Positions 10,284-20,800 of a DNA stretch of 64,000 bases are shown piece after piece (within the stretch, counting starts at the first letter, position 1; each line of letters starts with the position of its first letter). This DNA is from Micractinium sp. NFX-FRZ (taxonomy: Eukaryota > Chlorophyta > Trebouxiophyceae > Chlorellales > Chlorellaceae), in assembly GCA_029339195.1 (NCBI GenBank), contig JAPTJF010000238.1, positions 29,365 to 93,364 of the forward strand. Reading direction: 5' to 3'. Below the pieces are notes generated by a model. That model was not told where the DNA came from. It saw only the letters and a list, made by a program, of their open reading frames with translations, and did not search any database. The translations under genes and the position numbers were made by a program.

Positions 10284-13200
10284 TCACGCTGCCCAGCCCG
10301 TCCAGCCGTCGATCATGCCGTTGATGTGCTCCAGCTGGTCCGCCACCCTCGTGTAGTAGCTGTAAGGTTCAAAACAGAACTCCTTCCCCCAGCTCACCAC
10401 GCCCGTCAGCTCGCGGTTGGCATTCACCACGGGGCCGCCCGAGTCGCCGTGGCACGCGTGGCCGCCGTCGCTCACGCCCTGCTCGCCGGTGATGGTGCCC
10501 ATGCCAGCGCAGAAGTTGTCGGGGTAGGGCCCCGAAGGCACGGTGCAGGTGGTAGGGTCGTAGACTACGTTGGCTTGGCGGCACCCGGTGCAATCATGCA
10601 AGGCTTGCAATGCCGCCACGCTGTCGGCCCAGTCACTCAGTCCTGATGTACCGCCCTTCGGCTACTTCTCTTCTTCTCCTCCCTCCTCCTCTGTTCACGT
10701 TTTCGGCACTGCTTTCACCGTGTGTTTGACTCTTGCGGCCATGGATGCCTTTGGCCCGCGGGGGACCCCCAGCTTCCTGTTGTCGCACCCTCTACTGGCG
10801 CGGTGCCTTCACCGGTATGCGGTAGCCGGCAATCTGCGGATGTGGCACATGCGCGCAGCCGGCAATCTGCGGATGTGGCACATGCGCGCAGCGCGGCGCA
10901 GCCTGTCCTCACACGCCTTGCGGGGGCACGAGGCGGTGATCCTCCGCGAGCTGGCCGCAGTGCAGGGACCTGGCACCAGCGAGACGCTCAGCAAGCACGC
11001 GCTCAGTACCAGCGAGCTGCGCCTGCAGCTGCAGGAGCAGGCCCTGCCTGCAAGCAGCGGAGCCGCAGCAGCGGCGGCCGCGGCGGCCAGCAACATGGAG
11101 GCGGCGTCTGCAGGAGCGCCGGTTTGCCACCAGGCCGATGCAGCTGCTACAAACCGACTTTCCCGACACCGAGAAGTCCGCGGTGGTGAGCATTTGCCAG
11201 GGGAGGCAGGCAGGGCAGCTGGGTGCTGGCAGATGTGTGCATGCAAGGTGGCGCGTTCACGCGGCGGGAGCGATCCCTCCATCCACAAGAGGTTCTCACC
11301 TGCACGCGGCTCTCACTTGCTTCGCCCGATATCATCCCTGTTGTGAATGCAGGCCGGCTGGCAGGGGCAGTGCGTGGTGCTGCCGTACGACCACAATCTC
11401 TATGAGGACAGGGCGCTGGAGTACGATTGGCTCAGTCAGCCAGCGCCTGTTGATGCAACGGCAGCGGCAGCAGCCGCGGCAGCGGCAGGGATGCAGCGGC
11501 GGCGGCAGCAGCAGAGACCGTGCCCTTCCCCCGCAGCGTCCGTGTCAGGTGCGGTGCCGACTGCACAGTTGCATTTGGGCCTGCCGCGTGGGTGCTGGCC
11601 CTCTCGCTTGCCTGCCTGTCATCAAGCGGGTGACTGCCGCCTGACAGAGAGCACTGGCAGCCTGCCAGAGATGGGAGGTCGCAGGGTGTCCGATGGGTGG
11701 GTGCACGATAGGCAAGTTACTTGATGGGAGCACCACGATATGACGACGTTGCTCCCAAGATGGGGGCAACGTCTGCCCCACGATGGGCACAGGTGCTGCC
11801 TGCCATGGCTTGCCACCAGGGCTGGCAGGCAGCAACAGCTGTGTGGGACGAGCAGGTAGAAGAGGCAGATTATATCCTTGTGCTGTGCGATCATTTTTGA
11901 GACGCGCAGGCGTCTTTAAGCCGAAAGCAACCGCGTGGCCGGAAAAGAACAGCTGTCCCGACTGGCGCCAACGTGGCGGCCCGCGGTTTCAGCTTCGTTT
12001 CACCTCGTTGAGCTCATTGAGACGTTCTTGACACGCCTAGGATGTCCCAAGCAGCTTGTGAAGGAGTGGCGAGCCGGTCGAAGGCAGAGCGTGGCAGCCC
12101 CGGCTCTGCGCCCGCTCGGCGAGCACAGTAATACCCTCTCATATCCTAGGACGCCATCTGTAAACAGCAGATGGCGCTGCGTCGCGACTGAGACTTGGCG
12201 ATGCCAGTGGCAAGACTATGACGATGGGGAGGGCACGATGGGGTGCTGTTTACCGGCTTCCATGACGATGGGGTGATGGGGGCCAGCGGTGGGGCGATGG
12301 GGCGGACACCCTGCGGCCTGATGAGTGCTGGCAATGGGGGCATGCCGCAAATCATCACGGGCCCCTGCTGCATTTCCATATCACCACACCTGTGCATTTC
12401 ACGCCCTCCCTCCAGGCTGCTAGTGTATGATGACGAGCAGCAGCGGCAGCTGGAGCCTGATCTCCGGGAGATCGAGCGCTGGATCGCTGCCGAGCTGCAG
12501 CGGCCGTACGCCCTGTACTTGGACCCCGCAGGCGTGATGGCCAACGGCACGGACGCCCAGAAAGAGCTCTCCACCAAGCTACGCAGGTTGGCATTTTAAG
12601 GAGAGGCTGGGCCTGCTACGGGGCGGGGGTTTACACACCACGCCTGACAAGCATCTCCCGAGGGGCTACTCAACTGCTATGCCTGCCCTTGTTTTGCTTG
12701 CTGCCGGCTGCTGTTCTTTGCGCCCAGTTTTGCCCAAAAAGTCGTGGTTCCTGCCCCCTGCAGCGATCCAGATCTGGTCAAGTGGTTCCAAGCCAACGAG
12801 CCAGTGCTGAAGCAGTGAGTGAGATGGTGTGCAGGCCAGCAGTGGTGGGGCAGGGAAACGGCGGTGGGTCGGGCAGACGACCGGTCAATTCACGTGTGGT
12901 GCATGGGCTGAGACAATAAAGAGCAGGCAGACAGGGTCGGCCTGCAATCCTCCCGCCTGCATCTCATCTCCCCCGTCCCCGCTGCTCCCATGCAAAATCT
13001 ACCCCTCCACCCACCCTCCACCCCCACTCCCTCTCGCCTTCCGCCTCGCTCCCTCCGTTGTGCTTCCACAGGGACCCAGTGATTGCGTCCTTCTACGAGG
13101 ACCAGCCGCATCCCGCCGTGGCCAGCGTGCTAGAGCGGGACGCCGCCTGCCAGGCCGCCCTGCTGCGCGTGCTGACGCCGCTTGTGGAGGCCAAGGCCAA

Positions 13201-16200
13201 GGCCAAGGCGGCAGCAAATGTGGGCAGCCTCAAGCGCTCGGCCTCTGCTGCCGGTCTCAGCCTGCAGGACAGCGGCGACGCCAGCACCAGCACTGGCGTC
13301 AGCAGCAGCCCCGCCGTGAAGCGGTCGCGCGGGGGCCAGGGCATCCCATGGTGCGCAAGGGCATGGGTGTGGAGTCGGAGGAGCATGGGTGTGGAGTCTT
13401 AGGACGTCTAGCAGATGCCGAGGAGTGGCATGCCCAGCAGAGGCGGTGCATGATTGCAGAGCGTTGAATGATGCAAAGAGGTCACTGGTGATGCCGCGCG
13501 CAGGCAGTATGCACACTTATTGTTTCTGCCTTTCTGCCTGTCGTGGTACAAAGCCTTCAACCAACGCTCTTCTGCCCATTTCCATCTAATGCTGCAGGAG
13601 CGCTGCCGACATGAAGATTGTGCGCGAGCTGTACCACGTGGAGGGCCGGAGCTTCATTCAGGTGGGTGTTGACTGCGAGGGACGGGGCTCTGCGACAGAA
13701 GTCCAGTGGAGTGGCATTCCTGGCAGGCATTTTGCTCGTGTCCCTACCTGCCTTTGCGTGCTCGACTGCCCCAATTCATGCTCCACCAGCGTCCATCCCT
13801 GCAACAGCTTGACGCTCAGCCCTCTCACCCGCCTGGGTTCTGCAGATTGGCCGCAGTTTGGGCCGCGATCGCCACACCGTGAGGCAGCTGCTGAGCTAAT
13901 CACGCGCGGGCGGACGCACGCTAACGGACACCATGCTGCTCTCGCTGGAGGAGTTCAATGAGAAGGTGCGCCCTGTATTATTCTATTGGAGGAATGGTTG
14001 GATCGTACCCCAGTTTGCGAGGGATTGCTGTGACATTATAGCTGTGTGGAAGGGCATTTAGTGTCTAGTAGTGGGTCGCCGCATTTAGTGTCTAGAGTGG
14101 GTCGCCGCATTTAGTGTCTAGGGCGTGCTGCTTCACTGCTTCACTGCCAGGCCTTGGCTGGGTGCAGGCCAACAAAGTGTAACATAGCATTCTACCCGTC
14201 CATCTTCCCACACACCCGTGCAACTGCACCTGAGACCGCAGAGCCCCCCTGCGACCCCCTTCCTACAGATTCTCGTGGCGGAGCTGAAGGAGGCCAGCAA
14301 GAATGGCACCCTGGCCGAGATCATCGAGGCGGGGCTGGCAGCTCAGGCGGGCGTGGCGCCCGTGGAGCTCACCACAGCGCTGGAACATGATTGCCTGTCC
14401 AAGCTAGCCCCCGAGTTTGCGCACGCCTTCCGCCTCATGCGGGCGTCCTGCCTAAAGAACGTGTCGAGGGCGGCGCCCAAGCCGCCCCTGCAGCAGCAGC
14501 AGCAGCAGCAGCAGGCGGCCAGCAGCAGCGGCGCCGCCCAGCCGCCCAAGGGGCCACAGCAGCAGCAGACGGCCACCGGCGCCGGTGCCGCCAAGCCGCC
14601 CAAGCCGCCCCTGCAGCAGCAGCAGGCGGCCACCGGCGCCGGTGCCGCCAAGACGCCCAACCCGCCCCTGCAGCAGCAGCAGGCGGCCAGCAGCAGCGGC
14701 GCTGCCCAGCCGCCCAACCCGCCCCTGCAGCAGCAGCAGGCGGCCAGCAGCAGCGGCGCTGCCAAGCCGCCCAAGCCGCCCCTGCAGCAGCAGCAGGCGG
14801 CCAGCAGCAGCGGCGCTGCCCAGCCGCCCAAGCCGCCCCTGCAGCAGCAGCAGGCGGCCAGCAGGAGCGGCGCCGCCAAGCCGCCCAAGCCGCCCCTGCA
14901 GCAGCAGCAGGCGGCCAGCAGGAGCGGCGCCGCCAAGCCGCCCAAGGGGCCCCTGGTGGCCAAGCCGGTCGCAAAGGGGAAGGGAATTGCACAGTACTTC
15001 AGGTCCCTGCCTGGGAGCATTGGCAGCCAGGGCATGGGCAGCCAGGCCACGCCCGCCCCGGGGCAGCGGCCGCGGCGGCGGCTGAGCTGGCAGCGAGCCT
15101 CACCCCCCAAGACCTGGCTGACCTGGATGACTGGAGCTGAGGCGTTGCAGCCTGGCATGTGCCCGCCACAGCACACGCTTTGCCTCGGCAGCACAGTGCA
15201 AGTATGTGCAGCATGGCTGGCAGCTCGAGTCGATGGTGGCAGCCAGCAGCAGTAGCCACGGTAGCTCCGTTTCCGGCAATGCAATCGCATCCGGTCTTGT
15301 CTGGCCCGTATGCGGGCATGTGCACATCCCATCAGTATTAACACGAGGACCACTGCTGGTCGGGCGCCCTCTTTTCTGTACCAATGCGAGGCGGCGGCCA
15401 GGGTCTGTGTATTCTTTTTCCGCTGTGACATGCGCTGACACTGTGACATGGTACCTCCTTCCCCCTTCTTTTGTTTTCCCAACCCTGCCATCTTGTCCAT
15501 CTGCCCTAACCGCTTCTTCTGCCCTCCTGTGTATGCACCCAGGCCAATGTTAAATATGTGGCACTGTGGCAAGCGTATGCGTCGGACCATGTCGGTGAAC
15601 ATGCGGGTGGTGGCGTCGGGAGCGCCCTCCCCGGAGGCCGTGGCGCCGTAGCCGGCAGCGTAGACCACATCGTTGGGTGATGGGCCGGAGGTGGCCAGAG
15701 TGACGGGCGCCACGTCGGCAGCGGTGGTGAGGCCAATCAGGCCCAGGTCGTCTGCAGTCTGGTCCCTGGGACCTGCCAGCTGCTTGTAGCCTGCGGGCAG
15801 GGGAGATGAGGGGGCAGGCAAGGCAGGGGGCGTGTGAGCACGGGGGCTGGGGGGATGAAGAGGGACAGGGGTCAGCAGGCAGACGAGGATGGATGCTGGT
15901 GGTGCCAGCTGGCAGGGACAGGCCAAGCAGGGGCGCTCCATCCTGGGCACGCATGCAGCGCAGCCAGCACAGGACAAAGGGGGAGAGTTGCCAGGCACGC
16001 ACGGCAAAGACGAATAGGGTGCAAGAGAGGCATGGGAGGGAGGCAGGGAAGAAAGGAGAAGCTCACCATTGTGTGGATACAGGGTGCCGCAGCTGTATTG
16101 CATGCCGTTGACCTCCACAAACAGCACGTCAGCACACGTCCTCTGGACGCCCTCCTTGTTGAACAAGCAGTGGGCGGCCGTCAGGATGTGTGCCTGCAGG

Positions 16201-16872
16201 TGAGGGGCGGCAGGGGGGTTGAGCTCTCGAGTCATGAAAGGGGAGGTGCGCACAAGGGGTGCGGCCATGAGCTGCCACTTCACCTGCCCTTCAGCCTTCC
16301 TTTTCTGCCTGCCTGCCCACTTGTCTGCTCACGCTCGAGTCATGCAAGGGGTGGCGCGCACGAGTGGCGGCCGACAGCCAGCCAGCCTGCCTGCCTGCCT
16401 GCCTGCCTGCAGGCCCAATTGCTGCTCAGCCTGTCCGGCCGCTCACCGGGCCAACGAGGGAGCCGGTGCAATAGGAGTCGGTGAACCTGATGTAGGCTGT
16501 GAAGTAAGCCCAGTTGGTGTCATCGACTGCTCCATCTATGATGCGGTTTGTGGCCTGGCTGTCGGGCAGCGCGCCAGCTGGCGCCGGGGCTGGGGCAGCG
16601 GCGGCAGCGGTAAGCTTGCCAGTGCGCAGCAGAGCACGGCGTCCTGCGCATGGATAGGGGTGGTGGGGTGAGGTCAGGTTGCTTGTTATGTTGCACTCGT
16701 GAGGGGCAAAGCCGCCAAGAGAGCACATGGCTTGAGCTTTGGGTGCCCGTGTGCGAGCACTTGGAGCACAGGGCAACAGCGGCGGCGGGTGCGGCAGGGA
16801 GGGCTCACCAAGGACAGAAGGAGCTGCAGCGCCTAGCAGCAAGCAAAGGAGGAGGATTGAGGGAAGTCGCAT
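10284..16872 (-). CDS. Secreted S1 (chymotrypsin-fold) serine protease, split by nested gene
   Basis: Five exons (16872-16809, 16643-16447, 16193-16067, 15790-15539, 10642-10284) give 332 residues in frame. Exon 1 encodes a signal peptide (MRLPSILLLCLLLGAAA). Activation would be after Arg55 (NRIIDGA). The triad is His95 (LTAAHC, exon 3), Asp144 (DDLGLIGL, exon 4) and Ser281 (CHGDSGGP, exon 5). The residue at the S1-pocket position 189 is His275 rather than Asp, so trypsin specificity is unlikely. The last intron is ~4.9 kb and contains a whole plus-strand gene. Without joining exon 5, the first part has no catalytic Ser and the last part has no signal peptide, His or Asp. The phase across the long intron agrees (1 and 1), but its acceptor at 10643 lacks a good pyrimidine tract. 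Alternative: two broken gene pieces. Confidence 0.75.
10741..15255 (+). CDS. Nested gene: Myb/SANT-like protein with Pro/Gln repeats
   Basis: I do not recognise the family. Well-supported exons are 11353-11548 (end uncertain), 12416-12586, 12764-12814, 13072-13350, 13598-13661, 13846-13965 and 14269-15255; the last five junctions agree in phase. Across 13350/13598/13846 the protein reads WSAADMKIVRELYHV, then GRSFIQIGRSLGRDRHTV, a Myb/SANT-like helix-turn-helix, suggesting a nuclear DNA- or chromatin-binding role. The tail carries 19-residue Pro/Gln repeats. Problems: the 5' exon opens with MDAFGPRGTPS at 10741, but the frame that splices on (MQLLQTDFPDTEKSAV, from 11138) is shifted by one; the 11548-to-12416 junction does not fit in phase, so an exon may be missing (11993 on is a candidate); and a TAA at 13897 lies in frame. 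The C-terminus may end at 15255, or at 15140 in another frame (LTPQDLADLDDW). Confidence 0.55.
10826..10891 (+). repeat. 33-bp perfect tandem duplication in first exon
   Basis: Two identical adjacent 33-bp units sit in the 5' exon of the nested gene, adding a second copy of an 11-residue block (GNLRMWHMRAA) without changing frame. Being perfect, the duplication is probably recent. Confidence 0.9.
14482..14946 (+). repeat. 57-bp coding minisatellite (PPLQQQQAASSSGAAKPPK)
   Basis: Eight copies of a 57-bp unit encode 19-residue repeats in the last exon of the nested gene. Copies 1 and 2 are irregular: one has a longer Gln run and the next has lost PPL. The last two are identical and carry Arg for Ser. 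No copy shifts the frame, and the antisense frame is also open through the array. Confidence 0.9.
16220..16411. repeat. Intron-2 duplication and (CCTG)n tract in protease gene
   Basis: A ~43-bp segment at about 16222-16264 (ctcgagtcatgaaaggggag) recurs at about 16333-16375 with a few changes. It is followed by a CCTG/GCCT tetranucleotide run at about 16385-16411, next to the exon-2 donor. Confidence 0.7.
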
Positions 16873-17844
16873 GATGCTGGCTTTGTGAGGGCAGGGACCG
16901 GGGAGGGGCCTGGCTGGCAGGCGGGCCTGAGCGGCGGCGCTGTGTGGAAGGGCGGGTCTGGCAAAGTAGAGCAGGCGAGGAGGCTGGCTTGCTTGGAGCG
17001 CTCGGGTTGTGTGATGAAAGCATTGTGGACGCCCCTTTTATGCTTCTCTGGTGAACCGCGGCGGAGCACCGCGGTTGGGCCGCTTCACGGCCGCTTCCTG
17101 CCCTAGGCCAGCCGAGGAAAGAGCTAGCGCCTCAGCCCGGGCTCAACGGTGGTAGCCCTGCATTCAGAGACCAAAAGAAGCAGCACACATGGCGTCACAG
17201 CAGCCAGGACTGGCGGTGCCGTCCGTCTTGTGCGCCTGGCCGGTCTTCCTTCGCCTTTGCAATCAAGCCTCTGCCCGCTGCCTTGAAGGTTGAGAGCAGC
17301 ACCCTGGTCCCAGCCAAGCCTGCAAGTGAGCCAGTTTGCCAGAGCCCACTGAGCAGTCGCCTCAGGCAGTACCTCCCGCCAGGTGCGCACTGGAGTGCAT
17401 GCAGGCAACAGGCAGGCTCGGTCGCAAGGCTTCAGCTAGGTGGGAGCCTACCTGCAGCAGCCTGCGCCAGAGATGGCACATCCGCCACCATGAATCAGGC
17501 ATTTGCCGGAACTGCTGGTTCCTCCGCCCCCCTGCTTCTGCCGTCCCCACGCCACATCACCCCTGGGTGTGAGAGCCCGCTACTTTGTTGAGAGCTGTTG
17601 TTAATGAAGGGGTGAAATTAACAGGGTGCAGGCAATTGGGCTGAAGTGGCACAGCAGTGTTACACAGTATGCGGCCTTGCCGCACAGCAAATCCCAGCAG
17701 AAGGTGAAACCCGGGATGGGGAAGAGAGACATGTCGCAGTGTTGTCAAGCGTGGGTCAGGGTGAGGTGGGGTTTCTATCGAGGGGTTGCAGATTTCCCCC
17801 AAAGTCTCATTGCTCGTAATGTTCGTACAGTCAGGACCTCACAC
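16873..17844. other. Protease promoter region and 3' side of coiled-coil gene
   Basis: Both flanking genes are on the minus strand. The part near 16873 should hold the protease promoter. The part near 17844 should hold the 3' UTR of the coiled-coil gene. I see no exon or RNA gene in between. Confidence 0.5.
17660..17664 (-). terminator. Poly(A) signal TGTAA of coiled-coil gene
   Basis: TGTAA on the minus strand lies 181 nt past the stop codon at 17845, a usual distance for green-algal 3' UTRs. Confidence 0.5.
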
Positions 17845-20800
17845 TCACAGGTGCAGCGAGTCGGCGGTGGCATAGCGTGCACGCAGCGGGACGTCGTCGT
17901 CAATGGACGGGTCGCCTGCCAGCCCCCACTGCTGCTGCTGCTCCTGCTGGTGGAAGCCAAAGCGGTCGCTGTGGACAGCCGCCGCCGCCTCCTCCTCTGC
18001 CTGCATTGCAAAGCGGCTGCGCCCGCCGTACCCATGGGCGCCGCCGTGCACCGCTGCACGCGACTGTGGGGTGAGCAGGCGGTCGAGCTTCTCTGCAATG
18101 CTGGCCGCCTTGCGCCCAGCCTCTGCCATTGCCTCGCTGGCAGAGCCGGCGCAGCCGCCCCGGCCGGCATCGCGCCTGCCAGCACCAATGGCCCAGCTGT
18201 CGCCCTGGCTGGCACCGCCGCTGCTGCTGGCCTCCTGCACTCCGTGGCTGCTGCCCCACGTGCGCTCCTCCTGCTCCTGTTGGGGCTGCTGGTACTGCTG
18301 AGGCTGCTGCTGGTACTGTTGGTACTGCTGAGGCCGCTGGTGGTTGTGCTGCGGCCGGTGCTGCTGCTGGTGGTGCTGCTGCTCCTCGCTGCCGCTGCTG
18401 CTGCCCTCCCGTGCCGCCAGCAGGGCGGAGGACAGCGTGCGGTGGCGCCTCAGCACACGGCGCAGGCCCTTGCTCAGCTCCTCCACAAGTCGGTTGAGCC
18501 GCTGGCTGCTGGCACCACCCTCCCTGCAAGCAAGGGAGCAAGCAAGCCAGGCGAGGGCAGCAGGGTCAGGTGTGTGGATGTATTGTGGCATGACAGCAGA
18601 GAGCCGCCAATGCAGTGCACAAGATGCAAGTTGCACAAGATGCAAGTTGCACACACCCATCTGCCGTTGCCTACTCCCTCAAACGGCTGCACTGCCCAGC
18701 GGCACACATGTGCATGTACATGCCAACTTGGAAGCAAAGCATGGGGTCCCTCACCCGTCTGCCGCCCCGCTGCCGCACAGGTCGGCCTCGCTGTAGTCCT
18801 CCAGCACCCACTTGACCTCAGACAGCAGGTCGGACAGCCTGCAGGCATCAAGGGGAGCAGCAGGGCCATGGGTGTGTGGTCTCACGGCTGGTGAGATGGC
18901 GGGCAGGCAGGGAACCAGGCAGGCGGGGATGTGATGCAGGCAGGTGGCGCAGGCGGGCAGCCGTCATGAGAGGTCAAGAACATTTTTCAGGAGTGCCCAG
19001 GAGCTTGGACAGATGCTGGCACCTGCTGCCAACCCCTCACAGCTTGCCCCACCATCCTCTCACCTGTACCGCAGCAGCGCCAGGTTCTGCTCAATCTCAG
19101 CGGTCTGTGCCTGCCAGCGGGCGGCAGCTCCCTCCATTGCCCCAATCGTTGCCTGAAGCGAGGGGACCGTGAGAGGGGCTTGAGCGGCAGAGCGAGTGTG
19201 CAAGAGAGGGGCGCACGGGGCAGGCCAGTGGCCCCACACATGTGCTGCCCCCACGACTCTCAATGCTCACCTCGTACTGCAGCACGCGCTGCTGCAGGGC
19301 GCGCACATCTGCGGGCGGGTGTTCCCGCGCTGCTGCCGGGCCGACCGTGCCAGGGGTGGCGGGAGAGGCTGCCATGGCTGCTGCCTGCTGCTGCCACTGC
19401 TTTGACGCAGCTCTGCCCCCGCCTGCCAGGGCCAGCTTGTTCAGCGAGGCCCAGACCTTCTGCAGCCCCAGCTGGCGCAGCGCGGCGCTGTGCGCTGCCA
19501 TCAGCGGCGCCAGCTCATCCGCCAGGCTGCCGGCCTCCTGACGGCCTGCAGTTTGGAAAGTGGATGGCGTGTCAACTTGGACGCTGGTTACACGCTGGAA
19601 GCAGCGGAGTGCATGTGCGTGGGCACAAGAGCCAGAAAAAGAATTGCACAGCAGAGCAGGCAAGCAAGCTCTCGCATTCAGCCGGCCGCACGCCCGGCCC
19701 CCAAACCACCCACCTCCGACTTGGTCCATGGTCACAGCCAGTGCCAGCTTGCAGATGGCCTTGAGCAGGCGCTTCTCCACCTGCCACACATCCGCCTCGC
19801 TGGTGCTGCCGCTGAGCCCGCTGTGCTGTGGCGCAGGAGAGGCTGCGACTGGCGTGGGAGCCGGCAGGCCCAGCAGCAGCTCGGCATCACCGCTGGCGCC
19901 CGCCTCCCCACCTGCAGACAGTCGCTGCACCACCACCTGCAGCTTGCCAATGGCGGCCTGGGCGGCTGCCAGCCGTGCCGCTGCATCGCTGCTCTCCTGC
20001 TGCGCCGCTGCCAGCTGTCCTGCCAGCTGCTCCCGTTCCGCCTCCAGGAAGGCAGTGTACTGGTTGGGGCGGTTGCCGCCAGGTGGCGTGCCGTGGCCGC
20101 TGCTGCCAGCCAGGTGCTCCTCCAGCATGCGCCACAGCTGGGCATTCTCTGCCTTCAGGGCCTGCAGCTTCTCCACTGTCTGAGACAGCAGCTCCCGGCG
20201 AGCCGCCAGGCTGTGGCCGTCGCCCGCGCCGCCCGCAGCGGCTGCCGCAGGAGACGCCACCTCGATGCGCTGCAGCAGGTGCATCTGGGCCTGCAGCCGG
20301 CTGCTGAGGCCCTCCAGCACGTCGTGCACCTGCAGCACAAAAGCGGGCGGGACAGGCCAGGGTGTGAGAGGTCAGCAACTTTGAGCAGAGGGCAGGAACA
20401 GGAGGCGAGCGGCACAAGCCGTGATCCAACCCTCCAAGCTGGCGCATGGCACTCTCGCAGGTCCGCACATGCCTGCCCCAGCCTCGACTCTGCACAGCAT
20501 GTGCGCCACCTTCCGCCACCTTCAGTTGCCTGGTCGACCAATACCCACTCTAGCACCACACCCAGGCACCCACCTGCGCCTTGGCCAGCAACCGCTCCCG
20601 CTCCTCCACCGCTGCATCCAGCTGTGCCTCCACCGACCGCCGCCGGTCCTCCTCTGCTTCCAGCTGCTGCCACATGCGCTCCGTCTCGCCCTCCGCATGC
20701 TGCGCCTCGGAGTGAGCCTGCTCGGCTGCTGCCTGCGCCGCCTTGGCTGCCTCGGTCTGCTCTGCCAGCTGAGCGCACAGCTCCGCCTCGTGCTGCTGCG

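Noticed and set aside
14343..16283. 646-residue minus-strand open frame running through the minisatellite
   Set aside because: Only its first part overlaps real protease exons. The rest is the antisense of the Pro/Gln repeat, which is open on both strands because of its composition.
16385..16411. (CCTG)n tract as a possible regulatory element
   Set aside because: It is a simple tetranucleotide repeat inside an intron with nothing tying it to a function.
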